Below are positions 52,352-60,418 of a stretch of 64,000 bases of DNA, piece after piece (position 1 is the first letter of the stretch; the number at the start of each line of letters is the position of its first letter). The stretch spans positions 41,048 through 105,047 of the forward strand of contig JAFVCD010000028.1 in assembly GCA_017479425.1 (NCBI GenBank), read 5' to 3'. The notes under the pieces were generated by a model. That model did not search any database. It saw only the letters and a list, made by a program, of their open reading frames with translations, and was not told the DNA's origin. Position numbers and translations under genes: made by a program. Origin of the DNA: Oscillospiraceae bacterium. GTDB taxonomy: Bacteria > Bacillota > Clostridia > Oscillospirales > Oscillospiraceae.

Positions 52352-53144
52352 GCTGCCTGAAATAGATCCGACAGCGCCGGGAATGAAAAATGCGCTCAGA
52401 ATGCTGCGGCGCACGGTACAGCTTGAGGCGCAGAGAGTAAAGGAGCAGGACTATATTTTCGGAGAGAGCGAAGAGAGGGCGATGCTCTATCTTCACGGCG
52501 GCGGGTTTTACCTGCCTGCACAGGCTTTTTCTTTGAGGCTTGCGGAGAGATACGCAAAGGAGCTTGACTGCGCCGTATTCGTGCCGGAATATCCGCTTGT
52601 CCCAGACGCGGGCGCAGATGAGATCTTCGGCTTCTGCCTTCGGGAATACATAAAGCTGCGGGAAAAATATCCGAAGCTCATAGTATATGGCGAGAGTGCC
52701 GGCGGCGCGCTGGCGCTTGGCATAGCTCTCCGGGCAAGGGATGAGGGTATTTCCGCGCCGGACGGTCTGATGCTCATCTATCCGGCGCTTGATGATAGAA
52801 CTGATAATGAAATGCCGGAGGCTGCGTGGACAGCGAGGGCAAACCGGCTTATGTGGGACTCTTATCTCAGAAACGCGCCGCAGGAGATGGTAAAGTATCT
52901 TGCCCCGATGCGGCACGAGGACTTCTCCGGCTTGCCGGTGACCTATGTCGAGGCGGCCGAGCTTGACATACTCTGCACTGAAGCGTTACAGTGCGCGCAT
53001 AGGCTTGGAACAGAGGCAAATATAATCCGCGGCGCGAAGCATATGTTCGACGCTGAAGCGCCTTTATCCTTTGCACAAGAAACGATAGATAAACGGATAG
53101 CGTTTGAAGAGAATATATATATTTCTGACAAAAAGACACCGTAA
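52338..53144 (+). CDS. Alpha/beta hydrolase, hormone-sensitive lipase (HSL) type esterase
   Basis: This 268-residue cytoplasmic esterase has the oxyanion motif L-H-G-G-G-F (residues 52-57), the nucleophile Ser120 in G-E-S-A-G-G, and probably Asp210 in A-E-L-D-I-L and His235 in K-H-M-F-D to complete the triad. The start overlaps the end of the kinase gene by 14 bases, so it is the last gene of the coupled operon. HSL-type enzymes cut short-chain esters, for example acetyl groups on sugars. Here it may deacylate the operon's substrate. Confidence 0.87.
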   Translation: MNTDKLPEIDPTAPGMKNALRMLRRTVQLEAQRVKEQDYIFGESEERAMLYLHGGGFYLPAQAFSLRLAERYAKELDCAVFVPEYPLVPDAGADEIFGFCLREYIKLREKYPKLIVYGESAGGALALGIALRARDEGISAPDGLMLIYPALDDRTDNEMPEAAWTARANRLMWDSYLRNAPQEMVKYLAPMRHEDFSGLPVTYVEAAELDILCTEALQCAHRLGTEANIIRGAKHMFDAEAPLSFAQETIDKRIAFEENIYISDKKTP

Positions 53145-53213
53145 AAAATAGTCCCAATACAAAGTGAGAAGTCGTGAAAGCGGCTTCTCACTTACTGTTT
53201 GCATCTATGGAGC

Positions 53214-53486
53214 ATGGGAATATAGGCAGGATAAATACAAAAGTTGTGCAAAAACAGACATACGTTTTCATTTACAAAACACCTGCGTAAGATATATGAA
53301 GACCTCGGCTTCCCAAAAGAGTTTCACCTCCACACGCTCCGACACCTGTTCGTCTCAACGCTCCTCCACAACGGCGTGGACAAGCAGACGGTAGCGGAGC
53401 TGGCGGGACATGGCGATACCTCATTTTTGGAGCGCACCTACTGTCACAGACAAATCATCACGAAGCCCAGCGGAGCGGGTTCGTGA
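53214..53486 (+). pseudogene. Tyrosine recombinase remnant, catalytic C-terminal part
   Basis: The frame reading L-H-T-L-R-H-L-F (the H-x-x-R motif), then L-A-G-H-G-D-T-S-F-L-E-R-T-Y-C-H with the catalytic Tyr, is the end of a phage-type integrase. No N-terminal half exists upstream and no clear start codon is present. It lies just after the FdrA operon, so an element once inserted here. Confidence 0.75.
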
Positions 53487-53716
53487 TGACAAAGAAGAAG
53501 AAAGGAGCAGATATGCAGTTTTCGTGCGATGAGCGCGGAAACGCTTACCTCATAGTAGTCTCGATGGGCTATGACTATGAAGGCAAGCGCAGACCGGCGC
53601 AGCAAAAGAAAGTACATCCGCCTAAGGACCTGACGAAGAAGCAGACAGAGAAGTGGCTAAATGGACAGGCAACGCTGTTTGAAGCAGAACATCGACCGCA
53701 TACTCCCTGCGCTTAG
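53483..53716 (+). pseudogene. Integrase N-terminal arm-binding fragment
   Basis: This 77-codon frame carries the N-terminal DNA-binding region typical of clostridial Tn916/phage integrases: G-N-A-Y-L-I-V-V-S-M-G-Y-D, then P-K-D-L-T-K-K-Q-T-E-K-W-L-N. It stops where the core domain should follow. With the fragment at 53814 it forms the two ends of an integrase that has lost its middle. Confidence 0.7.
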
Positions 53717-53752
53717 TAGGTAAAGACTGTAAAACGAGGTGTAGGGCGGCAT

Positions 53753-53793
53753 GCCATGATTTTCGGTTGCCGCACAGCGGCGAGAAAATCGGC
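53753..53793. repeat. 41-bp structured repeat, copy 2
   Basis: This is the same three-stem element as at 23005-23045 (35 of 41 positions identical, with one compensated base-pair change). Here it lies between two integrase fragments, with no gene directly downstream. Confidence 0.6.
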
Positions 53794-53813
53794 ATAAAAT
53801 AATAATAACAGAA

Positions 53814-54090
53814 AGCGGCGCTGAAGGAGGAGAACATCAAGTACGAAACCTACTACAAGCTTCTGCTCAGCACAGGTCTGATACTCAAAAAGCATGGACT
53901 GCCGGAAAACCTTACAGTTCACTCCTTGCGCCACACCGCAGCGAGCCTTATGATAGCAAACGGCACGGATGTGGCGACGGTAGCCGGTATCCTCGGACAC
54001 AACCAGGTCAGCACCACCCACGCCTTCGATAAGAATAAGCGCACCGCCGGCGAGGCGCTTCAAGAGGTGCTGGAAATAAAAATCTCCGAT
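53814..54090 (+). pseudogene. Integrase C-terminal fragment lacking the catalytic tyrosine
   Basis: The frame includes N-L-T-V-H-S-L-R-H-T-A-A-S-L-M and V-A-G-I-L-G-H-N-Q-V-S-T-T, then H-A-F-D-K-N-K-R. In intact relatives a short segment with the catalytic Tyr stands between S-T-T and H-A-F, so about five codons appear deleted. It is a decayed second recombinase, or the end of the fragment at 53483. Confidence 0.7.
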
Positions 54091-54177
54091 TTGACGAGAA
54101 GATTGTTCTCGACTTGTAGGAATCAAAGTGGTATTGTCCGTGTTACGCAATGCTCTGATTACTGCGACGCAAAAGGA

Positions 54178-54206
54178 AACCGTGGAGAAAAGCAAATCTC
54201 CACGGA
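54178..54206 (-). terminator. Terminator of nnrE
   Basis: On the minus strand, CCGTGGAG (54198-54205) pairs with CTCCACGG (54180-54187), extended by one A-T pair, and TTTCCTTTT follows. It starts two bases past the nnrE stop codon. Confidence 0.75.
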
Positions 54207-54207
54207 A

Positions 54208-54936
54208 TCAGTATTTTACACCTCGAACATTTATGGGCCGCATATTCAGGTAAGGCGGGCAGCGGCGGAAAATATCAAGCCTTGCGTAATTCTCGTTCCA
54301 CTCGTCATCGGAGCAAATTTTATATTCCTCGCGGTCAAGGACTATGCCGATATCGGCGCAGACAAGGCGCTTCATATACTCACCGGCACTTGGCGCAAGC
54401 ATACCGATTTTTACAAAGCCGATCGTCACAGTGAGATCGGATAGAACGGCGAGGTCGGCTTCACCGGTATCGCCGTTCATGCCGCTGGGAATGTCTACGC
54501 TGACAACATAGGCGCCGGATGCGTTCATCTCATTGATAGCGGCGGCGTATGGCTCGCGGATACTGCCTGAAAAGCCGGTGCCGAGAAGGCAGTCAACGAT
54601 CACGTCCGCACCCTCAAAACAGCCGGAAGCGAAGGGTCTGATTCTTACCCCGAGCTGTTTTGCCTTTTCTGCGTAAAAAGCGCTGTCGGGGGATAGCTTG
54701 CCGGAGAACGTGACGACCCGGCAATCGAAACCTCGCTCTTTGAGAATGCAGGCAAGCGCGAAGCCGTCGCCGCCGTTATTGCCAGAACCGACCACGATAG
54801 CAATATCGCCGCGCCATTCGGCGGCGAGAAATACACCCATAGCCGCGCGGTACATCAGCGTGAGGCTCGGAGTGAAGCTTTCGATGGTTTTCCGGTCGCT
54901 GAGACGCATATTTTCAACGGAAATACAGTCAAGCAT
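54208..54936 (-). CDS. nnrE: NAD(P)H-hydrate epimerase (YjeF N-terminal domain)
   Basis: This 242-residue enzyme interconverts the R and S forms of damaged NAD(P)HX so that the S form can be repaired by the dehydratase. It shows the YjeF_N pattern: V-V-G-S-G-N-N-G-G-D-G-F-A near residues 48-60, D-C-L-L-G-T-G-F and S-V-D-I-P-S-G-M-N-G-D. It lacks the C-terminal dehydratase domain found in fused homologs, so NnrD must be encoded elsewhere. It is a housekeeping gene between the integrase remnants and the sucrose locus. Confidence 0.92.
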   Translation of the reverse strand: MLDCISVENMRLSDRKTIESFTPSLTLMYRAAMGVFLAAEWRGDIAIVVGSGNNGGDGFALACILKERGFDCRVVTFSGKLSPDSAFYAEKAKQLGVRIRPFASGCFEGADVIVDCLLGTGFSGSIREPYAAAINEMNASGAYVVSVDIPSGMNGDTGEADLAVLSDLTVTIGFVKIGMLAPSAGEYMKRLVCADIGIVLDREEYKICSDDEWNENYARLDIFRRCPPYLNMRPINVRGVKY

Positions 54937-54980
54937 AGTAATGACCTCGCTTTGCTTTTTTTGTCATTAGTTATTATACG

Positions 54981-55018
54981 AAAACAGCCCCGGCTTTTCA
55001 AGGAAAAACCGGGGCTTG
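54981..55018 (-). terminator. Terminator after the GH32 gene
   Basis: AGCCCCGG (54986-54993) pairs with CCGGGGCT (55009-55016). On the minus strand GTTTTCGTAT follows, a modest T tract. Confidence 0.6.
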
Positions 55019-55032
55019 TGGATTTTTCACTT

Positions 55033-56514
55033 TTACGCCCTGACGTCATACTTTTCAACGTCTATCACGGCGTCGCCGTGAGCCTCGAAGCTGATGCCGT
55101 CGGCGCTGAGCGGGGTGTAATATGTCATCGTCAGTGCCTGCTCGCCGTCGTTTACGAAGATTTCGGCGCTGAAACGGTCAAGGATTATGCGCAGCTTTAT
55201 CTCGCCGCCTCGGTCGGCGACGATTATGCGTCTGTCGTGTACAAAGTCGCGGTTAAAGCCGCTCATCTTGCGGCTGAGGTGCAGAAGCTGCTCATTCGGG
55301 CGGTAGGATACCGAGGAGTAGTGCTGACTGCCCCTTGCGAATTTCAGCCGGAAGAGGTCATAGGAGCCCTTTGAGCGCGGGCGAACGGTGACAGTCATAT
55401 CGAGAACTCTGCCGTAAACCCCGCGAAGCGTAGTCTCCGCGCTGACGGGAATGTTCTCGTAGCTGACCCTTCTGCCGCGCATCGCGTCTAATTCTCGGAT
55501 CGGATTCTGACAGAGCCTTCCGCCTCTGATGGTAAGCTCGCGAGGAAGGGTCATCTGACCGAACCACTTGGCGTCGCTGGGGTGGCTTGTGCAGGTGTCC
55601 CAGTTCTGCATCCACGCTATCATTACGCGCCTGCCGTCGGGAGTGAGAAGAGTCTGCGGAGCGTAAAAGTCAATGCCGTAGTCTATCGCCTGCACGCTCT
55701 CGCGCTGAAGCTCGTTTTTCTCGTCCATCGAGCCGATAACGCAGAGCGTTCCGTTTCCGTTGTGAAATTCAAGACCTATCGGGCTCATATCCTGCGGGCT
55801 TGTCAGAAGCACGGCTTTGCCGTCAAGCTCAAAGAGGTCGGGGCATTCCCACATCTTGCCGTACTCATTCCAGCTCCTGTCAACGACCGAGACAAAATTC
55901 CATCTGAAGCCGTCCTCAGAGCGGAAATAGAGTATCGCGCCGCTCTCGTCATCCGTCCGGCAGCCGACGACGCAGCCGAATGAGCCGTCCCTCTCGCGGA
56001 ATATTTTGGGGTCGCGGAAGTCGTTTTCCGAGAACCCTTCCGGCACGTCCCTGCCGCTGAGCACGGGATTGAAAGAATATTTTTCGTAATTTACACCGTC
56101 GCCGACGGCAACGCACTGGGTCTGATACGCTTTTTTTGAGCCGTCCGGCTGCTGCTCCTCGCGCACGCCGGTGTACAGAAGAAGCTGCCTGCCGTCGTCA
56201 AGAGTGACCGCCGAGCCGGAAAAGCAGCCCGCGCCGTCATATTCAGCGTCTGGCGCGAGCGAAACCGGGAGATACTCCCAGTGCAGCATATCGGCTGAAA
56301 CGGCGTGACCCCAATGCATAGGACCCCACTGATTTGAATATGGGTGATACTGGTGGAAGAGATGGTACCTCCCGTTATAGACCGAGAAGCCGTTCGGGTC
56401 GTTCAGCCAGCCGATGCGCGTTGAATAGTGAAATACCGGGCGCTCCGACTCGCCTATAAATGCTCCGAACCTTTCCTCGTAGTCGCGGGCCTTCTGTAAA
56501 ATATCACTCGTCAT
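55033..56514 (-). CDS. GH32 beta-fructofuranosidase / sucrose-6-phosphate hydrolase family
   Basis: This 493-residue cytoplasmic enzyme has the five-bladed propeller of GH32: the nucleophile Asp39 in W-L-N-D-P-N-G, the transition-state stabiliser Asp168 in F-R-D-P-K and the acid/base Glu223 in W-E-C-P-D-L-F. A C-terminal beta-sandwich follows (about 350-493). It splits fructose from sucrose, sucrose-6-phosphate or short fructans. As the importer here is an ABC system rather than a PTS, free sucrose or fructo-oligosaccharides are the likely substrates. It is the last gene of the minus-strand sugar operon. Confidence 0.92.
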   Translation of the reverse strand: MTSDILQKARDYEERFGAFIGESERPVFHYSTRIGWLNDPNGFSVYNGRYHLFHQYHPYSNQWGPMHWGHAVSADMLHWEYLPVSLAPDAEYDGAGCFSGSAVTLDDGRQLLLYTGVREEQQPDGSKKAYQTQCVAVGDGVNYEKYSFNPVLSGRDVPEGFSENDFRDPKIFRERDGSFGCVVGCRTDDESGAILYFRSEDGFRWNFVSVVDRSWNEYGKMWECPDLFELDGKAVLLTSPQDMSPIGLEFHNGNGTLCVIGSMDEKNELQRESVQAIDYGIDFYAPQTLLTPDGRRVMIAWMQNWDTCTSHPSDAKWFGQMTLPRELTIRGGRLCQNPIRELDAMRGRRVSYENIPVSAETTLRGVYGRVLDMTVTVRPRSKGSYDLFRLKFARGSQHYSSVSYRPNEQLLHLSRKMSGFNRDFVHDRRIIVADRGGEIKLRIILDRFSAEIFVNDGEQALTMTYYTPLSADGISFEAHGDAVIDVEKYDVRA

Positions 56515-56558
56515 AAAAATCCTCCATGCACATAAAAAGCTTTTGATCAGGGATTAGT

Positions 56559-56596
56559 ATAAGGCAGCCGGATCCCGCAGAAAACGGCTGCCTTAT
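56559..56596 (-). other. Intercistronic hairpin between the sugar-binding protein and GH32 genes
   Basis: A perfect 12-bp stem (56559-56570 with 56585-56596) has no T run. It follows the binding-protein gene and probably stabilises its message relative to GH32, as is common in ABC importer operons. Confidence 0.55.
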
Positions 56597-56607
56597 CGGG
56601 GAAATAG

Positions 56608-58233
56608 TTACTTATTGCTCATATAGCGCGTATAGGCGCTCTGGTAGACGTCGAGCAGACGGCTCATGCCGCAGTTGTCCTCGAGCATTTTGAGATATGC
56701 GTTCCACTCGTCGTCGGTGGGGCCGCCGTTCTTGAGCCATGTACCCTCGTACTCCGCGACCTGACTTACGAAGTCCGCCTTATAGCGGCTGATGACCTCG
56801 AGCTCGTCGTTAGTGAAGGTGACGTCGTTGGGATAGACGGCGGGGGACTGGACGTAAGGCATCCAATACTCCTCAATTTGGTGCAGACGCTCGGTGGCGC
56901 GATCCTCCATGTAGAAGATCTTGTTGTAGTACTCGGCGAGGATAAGACGGGGGCCGAGAACCTCATACTGACCCTTGAGCTCGCCGGAGGACTTGCCGAA
57001 CTGAGCCTTTGCCGCCTCGTCGGTAATGGACTGCCATACGCCGTTTGCGTCCTTCTCGGTGAAGTAGATGCCGATGGGGCCATATTGGAGCTGCATCGTG
57101 ACCTCGGGATCATACCACTGGTCGAAGTACTTGAGGAGAAGCTCGGGATTGCCGCAGGCGCTCGTTACGTTGAGGTTGCCGCTGGTGACGCCCGGGCCGG
57201 AGCGGATGTTGACGTTGCGGGTAGTGGCGTATTTCGTGCCCTGGGGGCCGTACATCGGGGGAAGGAAAACGAAGTCATCGGTGTGGTCGCCAGCGATCTC
57301 CTTTATCTCCCACCAGGTTGTCACGCCGACTTTGCCGCCAGAGACCTTGGAGATGAGCTGAGAGGTGGACTGAGAAAACATCTCGAGATCCATAAGACCC
57401 TCGGCGTACCAATCATGGAAATAGGTCACGGCGTCGCGGTACTCTTCGGTCGCGGAGACGAACTTGACGGTGCCGTCGGGGTTTGCGATAAGGTCGAAGC
57501 AAATATCAGAGGTGAAGTTTGTGAAGCCGAAGCCGGCGTAGAAGATCTCCTGACCCCAGCACCACTGGTCGTAGCCGGTGGACATCGGGATGGTGCTGCC
57601 GGCGCCGCCCTTCTCAGCGTCGCGGAAGGCGACGAGAACGTCGTGCAGCTCGGTGAGGTTGGTCGGAACGGCAAGTCCGAGCTCGTCGAGCCAGGTCTTG
57701 TTGATCATGGAGAACTCAGGAATGGCATAGATCGAGAGATCGTCGTCAGCGCCGATGGCGGCGGTACCCATAAGCTCGCCGGAGGGCAGACCGTAGATGC
57801 AGCCGTCAGCCTGAGTGATGCCGCTCTTGATCTCGGGGTGCTTCTCGAGAATTGCGGAGAGATTCGGCATGATCTCCGGGGTGATGTACTTCGTGATGTC
57901 AATGAAGGTGCCGTCAGAGCCGTACTCATTGAGATCGTTCTGGTTGAAATTGCAGGCGATGAAGGCGTCGGGCAGCTGGTTGCCGCCGATGAGAACGCCT
58001 ACCTTCTCGCCGAGGGAGTCGGACATAAGATCCCACTCGATCTCAACGCCCGCCTTCTCAGCGAGCTCTACGAGAACGGGATTGGAGTCGTTGCCGCTCG
58101 AAAGAGCGCTCATACCGCCGACGATAAGAAACTCATTCTGATTCTCGTCGCCGCGGGTCTGAGTACCGCTGCCGCAGGAGGCGAGGGCGAATACCATTAC
58201 AAGCGCGAGTACGATTGCTGTAATTCTTTTCAT
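56608..58233 (-). CDS. Sugar ABC transporter substrate-binding lipoprotein (LplA-like, family 1)
   Basis: This 541-residue extracellular solute-binding lipoprotein (lipobox L-A-S-C) has the layout of large LplA/YtcQ-type binding proteins that serve CUT1 oligosaccharide importers. The second of two adjacent ATGs is chosen because it lies 8 bases after AAAAGGAG. It is followed by no permease; the two permeases are encoded just upstream in the same operon. With GH32 downstream it probably binds sucrose or short fructans. No ATPase is present, so a shared MsmK-type ATPase encoded elsewhere is expected. Confidence 0.9.
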   Translation of the reverse strand: MKRITAIVLALVMVFALASCGSGTQTRGDENQNEFLIVGGMSALSSGNDSNPVLVELAEKAGVEIEWDLMSDSLGEKVGVLIGGNQLPDAFIACNFNQNDLNEYGSDGTFIDITKYITPEIMPNLSAILEKHPEIKSGITQADGCIYGLPSGELMGTAAIGADDDLSIYAIPEFSMINKTWLDELGLAVPTNLTELHDVLVAFRDAEKGGAGSTIPMSTGYDQWCWGQEIFYAGFGFTNFTSDICFDLIANPDGTVKFVSATEEYRDAVTYFHDWYAEGLMDLEMFSQSTSQLISKVSGGKVGVTTWWEIKEIAGDHTDDFVFLPPMYGPQGTKYATTRNVNIRSGPGVTSGNLNVTSACGNPELLLKYFDQWYDPEVTMQLQYGPIGIYFTEKDANGVWQSITDEAAKAQFGKSSGELKGQYEVLGPRLILAEYYNKIFYMEDRATERLHQIEEYWMPYVQSPAVYPNDVTFTNDELEVISRYKADFVSQVAEYEGTWLKNGGPTDDEWNAYLKMLEDNCGMSRLLDVYQSAYTRYMSNK

Positions 58234-58249
58234 TTTCATTTCTCCTTTT

Positions 58250-59140
58250 TTATCCTTTTACGGCGCCGCTCATGAAGCCCTGCTCAAAGTATTTCTGAAC
58301 GAAGGGGTAGATTATGAGCATCGGAGCGGCGGCGACGATCATGGAGGCGAACTTGACAAGCTCGGAAATGCGATTGGATTCCGCATAGCTCATTCCTCCG
58401 GTCATGCTGCTCATCGCCTCGGTGGTGATGAGTATGCCGCGGAGCACGAGCGGGAACGGAGCCTGATCCTTCTGGAGGTAGATGAGAGCCGTAAACCAGT
58501 CGTTCCAGAACGCGACCATTGAAAACACGACGATGACCGCCATGATGGAGCGGCTCAGCGGCACGACGACCCTGTAAAAGATAGTCCAGTTGTCGGCGCC
58601 GTCTATCTCTGCCGCCTCGAAGAGATCCTTCGGGATGTTGTTCTCAAAGAAGTTGCGGACGATGATGACGTTGCCCATTCCGACGCCGCCGGGCAGGAAC
58701 AGCGCCCACATATTGTTGAGAAGTCCGGTGTCGCGGACGACGAGGTAGGTGGGGATAAGTCCGCCGCCGAAATACATCGTGATTACAAAGAAGATGCTGA
58801 TCCATTTTCTGCCGGGGAGATTGCGGCGGGAGAGGGGATATGCGGTCAGATACACGGTCACTACGGAGTAAATCGTTCCGATGACGGTGTATTTTACGGA
58901 GTTAATAAAGCCGTTCAGAAGATTTGAGTTTGCGAAAACTGCCGCGTAGCCCTCAAGAGTGAACTGGCTCGGAAGCAGGAAGGTCTTGCCCGCGTAGACG
59001 TCGTAGGGGTCGGACACGGACGCCACTATGACGTAATAGAGCGGGTAGGCGATAAGCACCATTATGACCGCGGTGGCGACCACGAGGATAATATCGCTTG
59101 TCTTGTCGGAGAGTCCGACGCTTTTCTGTTTAGTATTCAT
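58250..59140 (-). CDS. Sugar ABC transporter permease (LplC/YtcP-like)
   Basis: This 296-residue membrane protein has six transmembrane helices and the ABC permease loop E-A-A-E-I-D-G-A-D-N-W-T-I-F, followed by V-V-P-L-S-R. It forms one half of the sugar channel. AAGGAGG precedes the ATG, and it lies 12 bases from the other permease. Confidence 0.93.
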   Translation of the reverse strand: MNTKQKSVGLSDKTSDIILVVATAVIMVLIAYPLYYVIVASVSDPYDVYAGKTFLLPSQFTLEGYAAVFANSNLLNGFINSVKYTVIGTIYSVVTVYLTAYPLSRRNLPGRKWISIFFVITMYFGGGLIPTYLVVRDTGLLNNMWALFLPGGVGMGNVIIVRNFFENNIPKDLFEAAEIDGADNWTIFYRVVVPLSRSIMAVIVVFSMVAFWNDWFTALIYLQKDQAPFPLVLRGILITTEAMSSMTGGMSYAESNRISELVKFASMIVAAAPMLIIYPFVQKYFEQGFMSGAVKG

Positions 59141-59152
59141 ACCGCATCCTCC

Positions 59153-60079
59153 TTATACAAAGCTGACGTCGGCGGCCTTCTTGGCGATCTTGTTGACGAT
59201 AACAAGAAGGATGATGTTGATCACCGTATTGAAAAGGCCGATGGCGGTTGAATAGCTGTAAGCGTGGTCTACGATACCCTGCTCGTAGACGTAAACGGCG
59301 ATAACGTCGCTCGTCGCCTTGTTGAGCTGGGTCTGGAGCAGGAACACCTTCTCGAAGCCGACGCTCATGATGCCGCTCGCCGCCATGATGAGCTGGAGGA
59401 CGATCATCGGTATAAGCTCGGGAATGTCGATTACGAGAATGCGCTGGAACATACTCGCACCGTCAATCTTAGCCGCCTCGTAGAGTCCGGGATCGACGGC
59501 GGAGAGCGTGGCGAGATAGATTATCGTACCCCAGCCGGCGTCCTGCCAGATGCCGGAGGCTATGTAGATCGTGCGGAACGCCTCGGGAACGGTCATAAAG
59601 TCGATCTGCTGACCGGTGATGAGGTTTATAAGACCTCCGTAGGGGCTGAGGAAGATGCGGATCATACCGCATACGACCATGATGGAAATGAAGTGCGGAG
59701 CATAGAGAACGGTCTGGACTACTCTCTTATAGCGCTTGAATCTGAGCTGATTTATAGCAAGAGAGAGTATGATCGGCACCGGGAAGCTCCAAAGGAGATT
59801 GAAAACGCTCAGCTTCACGGTATTTACAATCATTCGCTGGAAGGTAGGTGCGGTAAAGAAGCGCTCAAACCACTTGAGTCCCACAAATTCGCTGCCGAAG
59901 AAGCCGCGAGCGGGCTTGTAGTCTCTGAACGCGATCTGGATTCCGTACATCGGAATGTACTTGTACACGATCGTAATGACCACGGGGATAATAAGCATGA
60001 CATAGAGCTGCCAGTTCTCGATTATGCGGCGCCCCAGAGTCTTTCCCTTTGGCCTTGCGGTCTTTTGCAAAGTGCTCAC
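59153..60079 (-). CDS. Sugar ABC transporter permease (LplB/YteP-like)
   Basis: This 308-residue membrane protein has six transmembrane helices and the loop motif E-A-A-K-I-D-G-A-S-M-F-Q-R-I. It is the partner of the LplC-like permease. The start is GTG with AAGGAGG upstream. It is the first gene of the minus-strand operon, transcribed from the promoter at 60186-60215 and probably controlled by the divergent LacI regulator. Confidence 0.93.
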   Translation of the reverse strand: MSTLQKTARPKGKTLGRRIIENWQLYVMLIIPVVITIVYKYIPMYGIQIAFRDYKPARGFFGSEFVGLKWFERFFTAPTFQRMIVNTVKLSVFNLLWSFPVPIILSLAINQLRFKRYKRVVQTVLYAPHFISIMVVCGMIRIFLSPYGGLINLITGQQIDFMTVPEAFRTIYIASGIWQDAGWGTIIYLATLSAVDPGLYEAAKIDGASMFQRILVIDIPELIPMIVLQLIMAASGIMSVGFEKVFLLQTQLNKATSDVIAVYVYEQGIVDHAYSYSTAIGLFNTVINIILLVIVNKIAKKAADVSFV

Positions 60080-60159
60080 GCAGAGGATCCCTCCTTATTT
60101 AATTTTGACCTGTCCTCTGAACCGGGTCACCAACCTGTGAGCAAAGGGCTGCGGTCTCC

Positions 60160-60175
60160 GTGAAACGATTTTTCG
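60160..60175 (-). promoter_or_regulatory. Probable LacI-family operator near the importer transcription start
   Basis: GTGAAACGAT (60160-60169) followed by TTTTTCG lies just downstream of the importer -10 box. The same 10-mer recurs in opposite orientation at 60316-60325 near the lacI-type promoter. Confidence 0.5.
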
Positions 60176-60185
60176 ATACGCGCCG

Positions 60186-60215
60186 ATTGTAGCACATCAA
60201 ATTGCGATAGGTCAA
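60186..60215 (-). promoter_or_regulatory. Promoter of the sugar importer / GH32 operon
   Basis: On the minus strand, -35 TTGACC (60210-60215), an 18-bp spacer and -10 TACAAT (60186-60191). Confidence 0.7.
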
Positions 60216-60308
60216 TATTTTTTTAACAAAAAACGCACTGCAAAATACACTTTGTCGGATTTAAACAAATCAGAAAAGAGTAATTTAGGCACTATGACAG
60301 ACGGAACT

Positions 60309-60326
60309 TGTAAATATCGTTTCACA
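60309..60326 (+). promoter_or_regulatory. LacI/cre-like operator upstream of the LacI gene
   Basis: TGTAAATATCGTTTCACA is an imperfect palindrome with the central CG typical of LacI/CcpA-family sites. It lies 18 bp before the -35 box of the regulator's promoter. Confidence 0.5.
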
Positions 60327-60344
60327 AAAATTTTGAAATAGCTC

Positions 60345-60373
60345 TTTACAAAAGCGCTGCGCGCTGATATAAT
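60345..60373 (+). promoter_or_regulatory. Promoter of the LacI regulator / fructokinase operon
   Basis: -35 TTTACA (60345-60350), a 17-bp spacer and a perfect -10 TATAAT (60368-60373). A TTCACGTGAA palindrome follows at 60384-60393. Confidence 0.75.
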
Positions 60374-60418
60374 TTCATCATCAGTTCACGTGAATTTCAC
60401 GAAAGAGGAGGCTCGACT

